Source of the DNA: Hyaloperonospora brassicae
Taxonomy: Eukaryota; Oomycota; Peronosporomycetes; Peronosporales; Peronosporaceae
DNA length: 64,000 nt
Assembly (NCBI GenBank): GCA_947650285.1
Contig: CANTFL010000146.1
Span: forward strand, 1-64,000
Reading direction: 5' to 3'
The notes beneath the pieces were generated by a model, which was not told the origin of the DNA, did no database searches, and saw only the letters and a list, made by a program, of their open reading frames with translations. Made by a program: the position numbers and the translations under genes. Shown here one piece after another: positions 10,301-23,167 of the stretch. How positions within the stretch are numbered: position 1 is the stretch's first letter; each line of letters begins with the position of its first letter.

Positions 10301-13300
10301 ATGCGATCTGCAATCCGAACGGTTTGCTGTGAGAGTGGATCGTTATGCCGCAAGAATTGTCAAATGCCCCGGCTACATTGAATCGTCTTGTGACGCAATT
10401 GTTCAAACCTCATCGAAGTTATGCACAGACGTACCTTTTTGACATCTTTGTCCATAGCCGTGCTATGAACGGTCAGTCGAATGTGGACAATCACATTGAC
10501 CGTTTCCAAGCGGTGTTCGAGTGCACTCTCACGAATAAGTTGTACGCCACCGCGTTTAAGTGCCGTTTCGGTGCAGAAGAGAGTCCATTTTTAAAGTGCT
10601 TCATTGGGAGGCGAAGTCTTAGAGCTAATATCGCTCGGGTCAAAACCACAGTTAATAGTTTGGCTCCTAAGAACCAAAAGGACTTACGTAAGTGGCTTGG
10701 CTTTGCCCAATACCTGCACAAGTATAGTACGAACTATGCAGATATGGATCGACCATTATCCAATCTCTTTCAAAAGGGATTGGAGTGGTGCTGGACTAGC
10801 ACCGAGCATGATGCGTTTAGAGCTGTTGAAGAGGGTCTTTTTCACGCGTCAATCTTGGATTTGCCCAATCTTGATCGGCCTTTTGGTGTCATCTGTGACG
10901 CATCTGACAATTCGATGGGCAGTGCTTTGTTACAATCATATATCAATGGAGGGTACGCTATATTGCGTTGAAGTATCGACAGCTAAAAGCTGCTGAAAAG
11001 AAAGGTCCAGTTCATGACAAAGAACTACTGTCAATGTAGTACACTATAGTCAAATTTATAGTCCATATGCTTGGCTCAAAACCGTTTGCGATCTTTGTAG
11101 ATCATGTGTCATTGCGCACTACGACCCAGTCGCCTCATCTCTCTCATAGAATGACTCGTTGGCTCTCATTATTTGCCGAATACCGATTCGAGGTGAAATC
11201 TAAGCCGAAAAAGAATAATTTGACCGATGCGGTATCTCGCAGTTCTGTATATGGGCTTGCTCATGTATCGACTCTGTCGTCGTCAGTTACTGACCTCTTC
11301 GTACGGCTTCAGCCAAGGATGAAAAATTTGCATCTTTTCTTCGTGCTCTTGAGAGAGATGATTTAAACGACTTAGATACATAAGTCGGTACTTTTATGTG
11401 CGGGAATAGGATGATAATTCTTCGATGAAGGCTTGTTGTGGCTATACCATAAATGATAAGGATAATCCTTCTATCGTTGTACATCATGATGAGGAGTTGA
11501 AGCTCCCTATCCTCTATGAGGCACATTATACTGCGTTGAGTGTTCATCTCGTTCGTGAGATGATCTATGGCTCAGTTAGCCAATGCTATTGTTGTCCAAA
11601 ACGCTTAAAATGAGTCTGCACCTATGTGAGCACGTGTAAAACGTGTCAAAGGGTGAAACCCATAGCTCATAAGGATGCGCCGCGAAGAAGTGTACCCATA
11701 CCCTCCGGGATTTAGGAGCCCATAAGCATGAACTTCATGTTCGGTCTAAAGAAATATACGCATGGCGTTACGGGTAATGTGGTCTGTGTTAACCGTTTGA
11801 GCAATATGGATTACTTGGCGGCTGTCCGCAAATCATTGATGGTGAAGGTACAGTTAAGCTGCTCACGATCGAATATTTCGACAAAACGGCTTGCCTGTGG
11901 CAAATGTCTCTAAAAGAAATCTTTTCTTTGCTGGGAAGTTTTGGAAGTTGGTCTTCAAGGTTCTCAGCCCACGATTGTACATGTCTAAAGCGGATCAACC
12001 GCAGACCGATGGTCAAACCGAGCGAGTGAATCGCGTTACCGGTGACTTCTTACGCAGTGATTGCGCTAATACACCAAAACGCTGGATTTTTATGCTCCCA
12101 ATCAGTGAGTTTGCGTTGAAAAAATGTTGTTCATGCCTCAACAGGCTTGACTTCGTTTTATGTGAACGGCCCCACTCACCCTGGCGTTCCGTTAACGCTA
12201 CCAATGCGTTGTTTAGGGCTTGGTGGAGGAGAGATGGCGGATCGGCTGGCAAAAATTAGCCCATCTAGTGTTCACAAACTGGTTAGCGTGTTACTAAATA
12301 TGCGGAAGGCTCTGGCTTATAGCTAAGATAAACAGAAAGACCACGATGATGCTAACGACATAAGTTGTGTTGGACATTATTATTACGGAGACCAAGTTCT
12401 GCTGTATTTCAAAACATACCTACAAATGTAGTGTCTGCCGATTGTAAGAAAAATTTGCGTCTGCGCTTTTTTAAACTATTCGCGGTCGTCGCTAAGAAGG
12501 AACTTGCGTATACGCTCAACCTTCCGCGCAAACTGCGCACACGTCTTGTGTTCGGCTTCGGCTTATTCAAAACGTGTCGAAATCCGTCTCACGTGATCTT
12601 GGCGTCGATTTCGCCGCAACGGATGGCCGCACCAGCGGCTGCTCAATCCGAACCAGGATGTCAAGCTGAGCCTACATCAGGGTAAGACTTAACTCCACCT
12701 TCTGAAGACGAGCTTTTATCTCTTCGAGCGCACTCTGGGTCTTATTCGACGTCTCGCGGAGATAGCTTACTTAATGACGCAGAGTATCAAGCTCGTCGTT
12801 CGGTACACCGACAACCACAGACGCCGCTCGATGAGCAAGGGAATCGTCAGGTCCATGTGGATCGACTCCTGTAACGACGTTGTCGTCATGGCAAGTACCA
12901 GTATCTCGTGTAGTGGCGCGGGTATCCGGAGTCGGAAAGCTCATGAAAGTTTAAGGTACCCTTTCGACAGGATTGCCTATATATCTTATATGTTTTATAC
13001 ATCGTGTCAAGGTTATTCTTGCGGCCACGAACATTTCTCACCAATAGTGGTGGAAGTAGGTGGGTCGTTGGTCATCGCTTGACCGAAACTCACAACTGCC
13101 GGTGGAACCAGAGCATGGCGGGTGTGGGTTCACAATTGGCCTCTGTCTTTAAGCTAAACGCAGCCATACCGAAGTTTTGCTCTAGACGAACGTCTTCAAC
13201 ATCGGCATTTGCGCTTAAAGCTACCACTTTGCTAACAAGTCGTCTTGGTACATCGAACGAACAAACGCAGTGTCTTGTTATACCTGTATTTGGCCTGAGA

Positions 13301-13965
13301 ATCGAAGGATGGGTTACCCTTGATCTATGGAACCGATGCACCCCGTGCTTGCGTGTCAAGTCGCAACATGTATTGACTTTGAGTCGTCAAATAAGGCTCC
13401 TGGTATTTCGCGTGAGTGTCTGTCGACTCGCAACCCCTTCAGGAGATGCGAGCTCTGTGCCAATGTCCCACGTTGCCAATGAACGGCGTGCCGTTTGGCT
13501 TATACGTATTTCCGCATTGGATGTAGTGAACACATAGTCACGGCGACTCTTTAAGGTTCCAACAATCTACATATGGCATCGAATGCTCTCGTATTGTTGG
13601 ATGGTCAACTGCGATTGATCATCGAGCGGATTCGAAGTGATGACATCGCCCACATTGGGTGGCTGATGCTGCGACGACGGCGCGTTAACTTCGCCACGTT
13701 CGGCGAAAGGATTTGTTGCTGTAATAGGCTTTGCCTCAAGCATATATGGGTCGTATATTGTCTTTTCTGTGTGTTGTACATTAGTATTGCTAAATTACGC
13801 ACCCCTTCCTCGCGGTCGAGATAAGACAAAAGAGTCAGAGACTTATGGTGTGGCGATGCCGTGGTTTGGTGCTTCAAACAACCGTGAGGTGAAGCGTACA
13901 TACCGTTTTTTTAAAAAAGAATTTGATTGACATTTTGTGGTAGCGTTCTTCTGGTCAGGGAAGGG
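7387..13965 (+). mobile_element. Decayed Ty3/gypsy chromovirus, gag-pol relic
   Basis: Recognisable parts in order: gag (7884-8168, with ETVYATVFMKGLRTGV); a retroviral-type aspartic protease C-terminal half (8770-8960, YDLILGMVWHELHEPWIGW); reverse transcriptase (9980-10,560, with NPNGKWRIVHACNRLN and a damaged active site YLFDIF where YxDD is expected); RNase H (10,600-11,240, VICDASDNSMGSALL); integrase with its HHCC finger (11,520-11,660) and a broken core; the post-integrase stretch KKELAYTLNLPRKLRT; and a chromodomain (about 12,830-12,940, GKYQYLV then WRGYPESE). Stops and frame changes occur throughout, so no intact protein remains. A further open stretch, 13,004-13,537, has no domain I recognise. 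Confidence 0.85.
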
Positions 13966-14010
13966 TGTAACCGAGTTTCACGTCGATTGGAAGTCGACCA
14001 TAGGTGTGTT
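13966..14010 (+). repeat. Truncated 3' LTR start
   Basis: This 45-base stretch beginning TGTAACCGAGTT closely matches the first bases of the solo LTR at 23,168, including a short imperfect palindrome (GTCGAYTGGWAGTCGAC). Beyond it the similarity stops, so the rest of the LTR is deleted or replaced. Confidence 0.6.
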
Positions 14011-14220
14011 AAAGATGTGGCAAAGTCGATCTCACAAAATCGCTTGTGTGAGGGTCGATCTTCCACTTGCCCAGACTTTCCGACTCATGGAGGGGGTACT
14101 TCGATCCGTGCCTTGTTGTATAGCTTTGTGCTCACCTTGTGTACCCGTCGGTTGGGCTGGCTTGAGCTTTTCGTAATGGCCTTGGGAGATGTCGATCTCA
14201 CTGAAGGTTGGGGTTGAGAG

Positions 14221-16061
14221 TTCGCTTCCGGTGCGGAAATCTTCACATCACGAACAGGGGTTCTGCGATCGTGATCTTGAGTCGCGACGGTCACTATGTG
14301 GAGAGGTCGCGATCTTAATCTTGGATCACACCTATCTCGATTTGTCTTCGGTATCGGGGTCTTTGCAGTGCGGAAATCTTCACTCAGCAAATATTAATCT
14401 TGCGTCGATCTTGCCTTGGGATCGTTCCGATCTGGTCTTGGGATCGGCCGATCTTGCTGGAAATGCATAATGTGAGCAGATAGGTGTCCTGTTTCGCCAA
14501 AATGAAACGTGCCGATCTGCCTTGTAGATCGCTTCGATCTTGCTCGGTCTTGTCTTGAACTCCTTATCCAGATATTCTGACCGCTTGAGCCGTCTCGCGA
14601 TCTTGTAACCAAAATCTTTTTCCTTGTCGCTGCTACCCTAGCAGTTGAGCTGAGTGCAAGTACTTGATCGATCCGGGCCCAACTTCCCGAGATAGCTCTT
14701 CTCGATCTTGGCCAACAATCCAAGATCGGTAATCAATTTCCTTGTAGTACGCGTGCCTCAAACCGTCGGTGAAGCCAAAGAAATCTTGCCCGGAAGAGAG
14801 GGAAGGAACGCGCGTCGTGAGCAGAAGAAGTAGAGTTCAAGTCTGTTTTAGTAACCAACCAAATTACTAGCCAATCTATCTTTAATCCTATCATAACTGT
14901 AGGTCACTCTACAAACCGATATCACCTTTAATCTTGACATCCCCTTGAACACGTGTCGGAATTTCATGACCTGTACTCCAAAGATAGCGTCAATATTCCC
15001 GATATCGTGCCTAAATGCCCAAAAGAGACCAAATCCCAAATAGGGTACCAAATTCCTATTTTTTGGTTCCGAAAGGTCCGAAACAGTAATTAAGTGCCAA
15101 ATGTGTCTAAATCCAATTTGCGACGTCAGTTCAACTGGCTTCAACTGTCTTGTTCGGTCTGAACTTTTGCGACATCACTCATGAGACTTCAACAAACATA
15201 TTCATCATGATCCCAAAGTCTCATCAGCGATATATCCATGATCAACAGGGAACATGACCGATCTGGTGCCCAAATTCGAGATCGTTGAGATCGACACGGT
15301 ACAATTCAGCAGTAGATGTTCTTCTGTTCATTGTACGTGGTCCAATTTCACCCTTCATGGTTTATCTGGTCCACGAGACTCTCCACATAGCTCCCTGGAC
15401 CTCCACGAGTATCCACGTTTCCAGATCGGGCTAAAATTAACCTAAATCAGTACTTTCATTGTGAGATCGGTAAAGAGTATACCGATCTGCAGGATGTTAC
15501 ACCTTCGTCCCACAGTTATATCGCATCGCATTACCTGGTCCGAGATGCATCTTTCCAGAATGACTTGGCCACAACATCCACGACCGTTGATATACGTATC
15601 CTTCTCCTTGGCCAACATTCAGGGAAATTGTATGACTTTGTCCCACTTCCTCGTCCCAGATCGCTCTATACGTATCCTTCTCCTTGACCAACATTCAGGT
15701 AGATTGGATGACTTTGTCCCACTTCCTCGTCCCAGATCGCTCCATGGAAATCGTTCTATTTGTCGTCTTGTCCCAGATCGCACTGTCCCCGGTCGTTCCA
15801 TATCCATCAGTCTGGAGACAGTTGGATCGGATCGCCGATCCCCGTTGAGATCGCTTTCCATCTCTTTATTGGATCGCTAGGTCCCTTGACATCATTTTCA
15901 ACCTGTGAGTGACGTCCCAACTGGGTGGTCATCGATCCACGTCCCATAATTTGATCCGTGACTTTTTTTACAACCTCCCCCTGTACTTAAGTTTTTTGGG
16001 CAGCAATCGGCTACAGTTCAATTACTCATCAACTTCGTTCTAAGCACTCAAGTCTGTTTTA
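14221..16061. other. GATC-rich non-coding block, LTR/leader-like
   Basis: There is no sustained coding frame. GATC tetramers are strongly over-represented from here into the following gag relic. The block ends just before a gag-like start at 16,062, so it may be the LTR and untranslated leader of that element. I could not find matching LTR ends or a partner copy, so the LTR reading is inference. Confidence 0.4.
15591..15742 (+). repeat. Tandem duplication, two 76-bp units
   Basis: Two adjacent 76-base units (15,591-15,666 and 15,667-15,742) share TATACGTATCCTTCTCCTTG and CCCAGATCGCTC with only a few differences. Confidence 0.85.
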
Positions 16062-17275
16062 TGGCATCTCCTACGCGTTCTCCCACCTCGTCAATGCCCT
16101 CGCTATGTTTTACTGGGCTTCTGTCTCCGGATCGCGATCTGTCACCCAGATCGTCCGATCAAGGGGAGCATATTCCTATCGTGCCGGATCTGTCTGGTCC
16201 TTAAATCATTTCGATCTAGCTGGATCCCCCCCATCCCTATGGGATCACCAGATCGACGACGGATAGGGTCTCCGTCTCCAGGCGAAGACTCGACGGCTAG
16301 ATCGCCAGCCCATGGGGGGCATACTGCACCGGCCCTAGATCAACACGGGTCTCCAAACCATCCCGACCCGGCCGGATCGCTATCGATGATTATGGGATCA
16401 TCGATCCGCCCGCCTGAGCCGAACTCGCTTCCCGCATCTCGAGCGATCCTTGAAGCGTATAAATTTGACTTCCTGGCCACTAGTGCGTCTTGTGGTGAGT
16501 TCGCTTCAACCGTAGAAATCACCGGTCACTTTCCAAGCGTTTTTGCAGACCATGTTCGTTCCTCATTGGCTACGATCTCCTATTTATGGGATCGCGAGGC
16601 CACCTAAGTTGATACCATTCTCGCGGTTCAGCAGTCGTACCGAGAGTCTGTTGCGCGGGGAGAACGCTTGTAAGACAAGATCGATGCTCTGCATAGATCG
16701 GCCGCCCATTCGTATCCTTCGTCCAGCGTCAATATGATTTATTAAAAGGTCTCTACGTCATCGCAGTGCATTCTTTGAGCGACTGTAGACGATCTTTTCA
16801 AACGCATCGAGATCAATCGGCGCAGATTCTTCTGCTGCGCGAAATGTTACGTGTCAGCGATGAGGATCGAGGCAACTTGGAACAACGGATAAAAACCTTG
16901 TTGATTCAGGTCCATTCGCTCCAATTCGAGTGCAATATTCTCCGAAAGCAGCGTGACCAGCCGACCTCCGACAGTTCTTTCCTCAACCGGGAAGTTTTAT
17001 AGTGTAAGGAGCTATTGGTTCGGTCTCAAGCGGAGATCGCTGAAGGGTTGACTTCGATCAGCGATCTCATACAGAAGGTGGGCTATTTGACTCCATTGGA
17101 ATGTCAGCTGACACATACACAAGTGGAGAATGTTAACCTCCGTCGTCATTAAGCGGAGCACCTAACAGTATACAACCAGTTAAAGGTGGCAGAGCAAGAT
17201 CGTGATCGGGCTATAGCAGAACACCGGACCCTTCTCCACACAAACAATAGTGCCATACTCGGGTCTCAGTAATCT
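16062..17275 (+). pseudogene. Gag-like relic of a gypsy element
   Basis: The segment opens at ATG 16,062 with MASPTRSPTSS and continues through several stops and frame changes. A coiled-coil-like section follows at 16,766-17,270 (LREMLRVSDEDRGNLEQR, then AEQDRDRAIAEHRTLL). The Ser/Pro-rich head followed by a helical section suits a retrotransposon gag. No protease or polymerase follows in the same orientation, because at about 17,279 the sequence switches to an antisense gag relic. Probably a truncated element; family beyond gypsy-like is not determined. Confidence 0.5.
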
Positions 17276-17278
17276 GCG

Positions 17279-18085
17279 TCACCCACTCGGCAGACCTACA
17301 AGAGTACTACTCCGGCCACTTGTGTCTTGTTCGTCCTCACGGCTGTCTACATTGATGACATGCTGACGATGTACCCGGTGTCGATAGTTTCGTCCGGAAT
17401 CAGTGTTTCCTCGAACAGTACATGTGTGGCGCTGGTGACACTGTGCGGAGCGATGATTCACCTTACCGCATTGAGCACAAATTTCGGCGGCGACCTTTCC
17501 CGAGAAGTAATCTGCACGGTGCTAACGTCCATTGGCTCTGGTTCAGTGTTCGCTTGATATCGACGACTATTTTCTTACGACCTGTACATATTTCTATCTT
17601 GCGAGCTGTTACGGGAATACCGCGGCGGATATAAACGGTTAAATTCCAACGCAACAGTAATAGCTTTCGACAACGTTGTACAGCGATAGTACTGGACCTC
17701 TTCTCGTGTACGACTAGAAAGTCCGCGTAGGAAGTACATAAGCCGGTCCAGCTCGCTCATAACTCGGACTAAAATTACCACGTGGCGAAACTTGCCCACA
17801 TATTCAAAGATGTCTTTGCAATCACGCTCTCTCATATTATTCATTTCTTCACGCAGACGCTCTTGTAAATCAGCTGGATTGAATTCCCGTTCGATTTTGA
17901 AGAAGAAGTCGTCCACGCTTCTGACATAAAGCTTTTGCATGACTCACCACTGAGCAGCTCCGTGTTTTAGTGTGCCCCAAAACGGCTAGTATACGTAGAG
18001 AGAGCTCTTGGCTCTTCCAGTTCACTCCTTTTTCAAAGAATGATTGCTCTACTTGCTCCTTGTAGAGGTGGAACGATTCGTCCAA
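17279..18085 (-). pseudogene. Antisense gypsy gag relic with zinc knuckle
   Basis: On the minus strand the gag core (REFNPADLQERLREEMNNMR, then FEYVGKFRHVVILVRVMSEL) spans about 17,575-17,940. It is followed after a frame change by a perfect CX2CX4HX4C zinc knuckle, CAQCGKVNHRSAQC, near 17,430-17,475. The upstream part (to 18,085) is also gag-like but broken by frame changes. It resembles the gag of the 20.6-26.3 kb element (FVPADLQIRLRDQLRNLN), so the two are probably related chromoviruses. No downstream pol is present, since the sequence abuts the neighbouring relic. Confidence 0.7.
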
Positions 18086-19212
18086 TCTGCCACCATACGT
18101 CGGAAGCTTTACACCTTCGAGATTTATTTACGAATACTTTTGGACCCTTAAAACTGCTCTAGCAACTGAGATTGTTTCTCCAAGTCGCAATCATAGATTA
18201 CAGCAAGTGTGCATGCTGATCTGAAGTCATTGGGGTGGACATTATGGAAGTATACAGTAACTAACTGGTATAAACGATTAGTTAATTGTACATGGCGGAA
18301 CTATGGTCTTGGTACTTCTCTTGATAAGTTTTGGTCTGGGCATTCAGGATTTATTCGACTTGGCCGTCGGTTGTTGGAGGGCGAGCACGACCTTGTACCC
18401 TGGTGGTCCAGAATACGGGACTCGGTAGGTTTTGCTCGTGTGCTTGATAGTCTCGCGTGAGATTCGCAGGCTCATAGTGCTCTCAAATCTGAGCAAGTCT
18501 CTAGTGTGCGTTAGTAGCCGAGTCTTGATGTGTTTGCGCGACTCGGAGCGCTGAGACGTGTCCAGGTGCTTCTCGAAGCGGACAAGAATGCGTCTGGTGC
18601 GACGAATTACTTCCAGTAGGTCTGCACGGCACTTGTCGGATGCGTCCGGCTTTGTCGCGGACAGCTGATACAGCGAGTCTTTGGTGTCGAGTGGCGTAGG
18701 CTGCTTGCACGGGTGGCGGGTCATGAATCGAAGTACTAACCTTACGTTAATCAAACTGAATTATTCCCGAAACAAGTCGACTTATCGTCAATAAGACCAC
18801 GACCTCGATAACGGTGGCAGTACTAATGGCCCGGTAGATTTTACAGCGAATGAAAAGGAGTTCCTGCCCTCAATAAAATCGGGGCTTACGATGAATGCTC
18901 CTGATCACTGCCCTTGAGCGGCGACGGCGATGGCGGTGCTGCGGGACGGCGATCACGACGGGGACGGCGGAGACGGAACAGACGGCGGGGACCAACAAGT
19001 GCCACCAGATGCGGTGACTTATGTGTTACTTGGTAAATTGAAAACTGAATTATCTAGGTCCTTAGTTCGCTCACCTGTGCTACATCGAAGCCTATCCTTT
19101 AACGTCATTCTAGAAGTTTCTTTAGTGACGTCATCTAATGACGCCAGACCTAACCTATATACTTATTGCGATGTATTTACTACCTCACTCGGACGCACGT
19201 TATCAGCGGCCT
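18086..19212. other. No assignable gene
   Basis: A minus-strand open frame (18,344-18,754, 136 codons, basic) and a plus frame starting with Asp/Gly repeats (18,930-19,214) are present, but neither has a recognisable domain. The neighbours are transposon relics, and this is likely more of the same. Confidence 0.3.
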
Positions 19213-19512
19213 GACAATAGATACTGAATTTGTTGTGGAGTCGGAGGTCGCGCGAGAGCTTTTGAGTCTACGCAAATTGACGTAGTGTCAAAATTGCCCA
19301 TGTTTATGCATGTGGACAATCAAGCCGCTATTCGACAGCTTGAAGGTGAAGGGTCGTCGCGTAAGGCCAAACGAAACGTTCGAGTCAAGTTTGTTTGCCA
19401 ATGTGGCCGGCGTGGAATTGTAATGTCATCGAACGTGCGATCGAAGCAAGTGCTAGCCGATGTGCTGACAAAAGCACCTGACGCGACCAAGCTTGTAAAA
19501 TTGCGTGCTTAA
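19213..19512 (+). pseudogene. Ty1/copia RNase H C-terminal fragment
   Basis: The segment reads TEFVVESEVARELLSLR, then after a frame change MHVDNQAAIRQLEGEGSS and LADVLTKAPDATKLVKLRA. These are the closing RNase H motifs of copia polyproteins. The rest of the element upstream is missing. A purine-rich tract (CCGAGGAGGAG) and a probable LTR start follow. Confidence 0.85.
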
Positions 19513-19553
19513 ATGAGTGTTGGTTAGGACGGTAAGTCTTAGCCGAGGAGGAG

Positions 19554-20056
19554 TGTTGTAAATTGCATAATTTCTGAGTCGGCTAGTTGGGTCATGCTAG
19601 GCACTTACATGCATAAAGAGGCGTGCTGGGGTCCTTGGAGTGGCGTCTAACGAGATAGGACATGTCGTGTTATTCGCTTCGGTTAGCTTCGACTGAGGGA
19701 AACAGCTTGGATGAACATAAGCGGTAAAGAGGCAAGACAGATAGCACAAGAGCAGCAGATAGTGTCATAATTATTTATTTCAGTGCTACAGACTTACTCT
19801 CTGACACTAGCACAAATTCTAGCAAACAAACTACACTGTTCATGCAGAGTAATGCTTAATAGCTTAAACGGACGCGTCTAAGAGAAGGAAAAAGTAGGAC
19901 TGTACAAAATACACTAAAAATTATACTTGAATCTCTCTGGTCCTACTCAAACTGTATCAAACTATAGACTTTAAATATAGTTAACCGAACACCACCCATT
20001 GCTCGCGTCTAGTAGCGATCGGTGGTTTGGAAGATTCATAGATTGGCCTGTATCAA
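19554..20056 (+). repeat. Probable copia 3' LTR
   Basis: It starts TGTTGTAAATTGC directly after the polypurine tract CCGAGGAGGAG, the same arrangement as in the copia element at 59 kb (GAGGAGTGTTGGAAATG). The right end is approximate because no partner copy is in the window. Confidence 0.5.
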
Positions 20057-20597
20057 CCAGTGAAAGGAGCAATGCTGAATTTTACCTTCAGCATTTTTTT
20101 CGATATGTACTTTACAATGTAAATATTGGTGAATATGATCAGTTAAGATAACATTGACCCAATGTGGTGTCACTTACATGTAACGATCTCAAACTTTTAC
20201 ATTGCGTTTAGTTGCCTGCGCTTCATCCTACATAAGAGTGGCCGTCAAGTGACAGGCACGTATCTATACTAACGATTTGCCCAGATCGTGTCATCCTTGT
20301 TCTCGTAAATTTCGCCCGAATTCATGCGATTAGAAACACTGAAAGTTCGTTGGTGTACAAGAACTGTACCAGTGTGAGCGAAAAGTGACCGTTTACATGC
20401 ATCGGCATCGGCCGTTGTCTACGTCTCGCTGCAGGAATGTTTAACCTCGTTCTACTATCGAGAGCTTACACAGCTATGAAGACGAGCATATTTTATGTGT
20501 TGCAGTGGAAGGAGATGTCGACATGACAATGTACAATAGCAATCATTGATATGGCCCAACAGTTTTTAACACGCATGAGATGTGGGAGATCGGCATT
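20057..20597. other. AT-rich stretch, nothing recognised
   Basis: No coding or RNA gene is seen. It lies between the copia tail and the 5' LTR of the next element. Confidence 0.3.
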
Positions 20598-20806
20598 TGT
20601 AGGGTCTCGATTGACTCTATACGAGTCGCCGGTTTTTCATAAATCAGCTCACGTCATCGTTACTGCATCAAGAAAGGAATCATGTCGTGAATCGGTTACA
20701 AATTCAGTAAAGAATAGAGCAATGTATGCAGCAGGCTTAGAATAGCACCGTGTGTGAACGAAAAACCTAATGAATTCACTTAAGATTTTACCGACAAAGC
20801 ACCACA
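20598..20806 (+). repeat. 5' LTR, 209 bp
   Basis: Starts TGTAGGGTCTCG and ends GCACCACA. By hand alignment it differs from the 3' LTR at 9 of 209 positions (about 4%). Confidence 0.93.
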
Positions 20807-20808
20807 TC

Positions 20809-20826
20809 TGGTAGCACTTGTTGGTC
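20809..20826 (+). other. Primer-binding site
   Basis: TGGTAGCACTTGTTGGTC begins two bases after the LTR. TGG at the start fits pairing with the CCA end of a tRNA. The tRNA is not identified. Confidence 0.65.
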
Positions 20827-23167
20827 TCCGATTCGCAGCAGAACCTCACCCTGACTTCGACTAAGACCCGATTTTGATTAGTATTGGCGCAAGCTTTGGA
20901 CTGGTGGTGCGAGCAGCTTGGTCAATTGTGTGGAAGCCATGAGCGTGTCCTCAAACGCAGATCTCATGCAAAACATGCTTGCGATGATGGCGCAGCAGCA
21001 GATGGTAAGGAAGATCGCAGATGCGACGGCGTTGATGTATTTGAGACCGGACGCAGTAAAGCCGCCACGCTACGGAGGATAAGTGCAGGAATCGTTTGCG
21101 TTGTTCAATAAATAATTACTACAATATTTCACAGAAAGGCGTGTTGAATGAACAGATGCAACGATGGCAACAACGATAGTCCCGAAGATTGGAATTGTGC
21201 TCACCGGCACTGCGGCATAGTGGTTTGTATGGTCCTAAAGCAAAGTATTGACCGTCGATGAACTGCTTTTTTCATTTGGAGCAGGAGTTTGTACCAGCAG
21301 ACCTTCAGATTCGCCTACGTGATCAGCTGCGAAATCTCAACCAAGCGCAGTGCCGAGACCTCAAGGATTTCGTTAATCGCTTTCGACAGCTAATGATTCA
21401 AGTTCGTAATATGAGCGACGTAAACTTCATATTTTTTACTTTACCCAGGGTTTAAAGCATCACACACGCGTCAAAGTTAAATATTGACGCTGCTCATCTC
21501 TAAGCCAGGCCATTAACATCGCTTACGATTTCGAGCGGTCTCATTTTGGCGTTGGAACCTCACGACGTACGCAGCAGTATTGTCGCCCAGATCTGGTCTC
21601 TCGGCAACGCCTTGAAGAATCCCAGCCTGAATCGATGGAAATTGGTCACGTGCAGGTGATGTCCAAAGAGGAGTGCTTTTAACGCAACTTGTTCTTTTAC
21701 TGCAAAAATCTAGGACATCGACTCGCGGAATGTCCGACTAGACCAAAGGGTCGGAAGATACAGCGGCCAAAGGCGCGAATAGGTATGATTGACAATATTC
21801 TTGAGACGAGCTACGATGTTTAGGATGCGATTGTATATGATCAATTCACGATAAATGCGCTACAAGCGAATACGTAAAGTTATCCATCATCCCTGTTGCG
21901 TAAACACGGTACAATCAATGGCACGCCAGTGAAGATACTACTGAATTATGGAGCTTCGGTCAATGTCATCCGACCTGGTCGAACTACAAAAGTTGTCAGT
22001 ACGCAACGGAGCCAATTAACACGGTCTGATGGGTCTCTCACAAATGCAAAGGAGCTGTCGACAGTCGAAGCGACTGTCAGTACGAGCGAGGGCGAGTTCG
22101 CTACTATGTTTCACTTAGAGAGCGTGCTAGATCCCGATCAGGACGTTATTTTTGGGCTTCCGTGGTTTCGACAATATGCTTCGCAAGTGGACTGGTCATC
22201 AGGACAATTTCTACTGCAAAAAGGTCATGAAAGCGCCGGTGATCTGACAGGTGATATGTTGGTTCATTCGGATCAGTACAAAGACGCCCTTAAGCCATAC
22301 AAAAAGCCACTCAGATCTTACGTGCGTAGACACGTCTATGCAGTGTTTTATTTGGTGAAAATTGCTGCTGTCCAAAGTAATGACACTATTTCAGAATAGG
22401 TTCGTGGTCTTATTTCAGAGTACAGCGACGTCTTTCCAGAAAAGCTCCCTAAAGGACTTTCACTATCACTTGCAGTGCAGTTTGACGTCGAGATGAAACT
22501 AGATGCAGTTACAAGTTCCCGATCCCCGTTCCGTCTGTTTAAGACTGAGCAAGAAGCACTGGATACGTTTGTTGCTGACAATCTCAAAAAAGGCTGGGTT
22601 GAAGTTTTAAACCCTCCATGGGTATCAAACATATTTGACATACCAAAGAAGGACCACGTTACGGGGCACGCTCCAACACGTGGTGAGTGGCTTCGATCAA
22701 GCGATAGCTTACAACCTATTCGCTAGGTCATCGATTATCGTTGCGTGAACAGCCAGACGAAAATTCCTAAGATTCCGCTTCCCCTTATCGAGGAGTTGTT
22801 TGATCGAATGTCGGGATGCTCTATTTTCACTGTAATTGACTTAGCACAAGGCAACCATCAAATGCTTGTCAACAATTTATGTCGCCAGTACACTGCTTTT
22901 CGTACGCATTAAGAAACATATCAGTGGTGCATTGCTCCGATGGGATTGGCAGGATTGCCGGGGGGTGGTCAAGACCATGCTAGTACTGTTCGACAAGTTT
23001 GATTTTGTGGTCGTCTACCTCGACGACATTTTCCTATTCTCCAAATTAAGATTGGATCATACCAAGCATCTTGGTGAGGTATTTCACGTGCTGCGTCAGG
23101 AGAAACTGTACGCTCACAGAGCCAAGTGCTCTTTTAGAAAAGACTGAGTCGACTTTCTAGGCCACAC

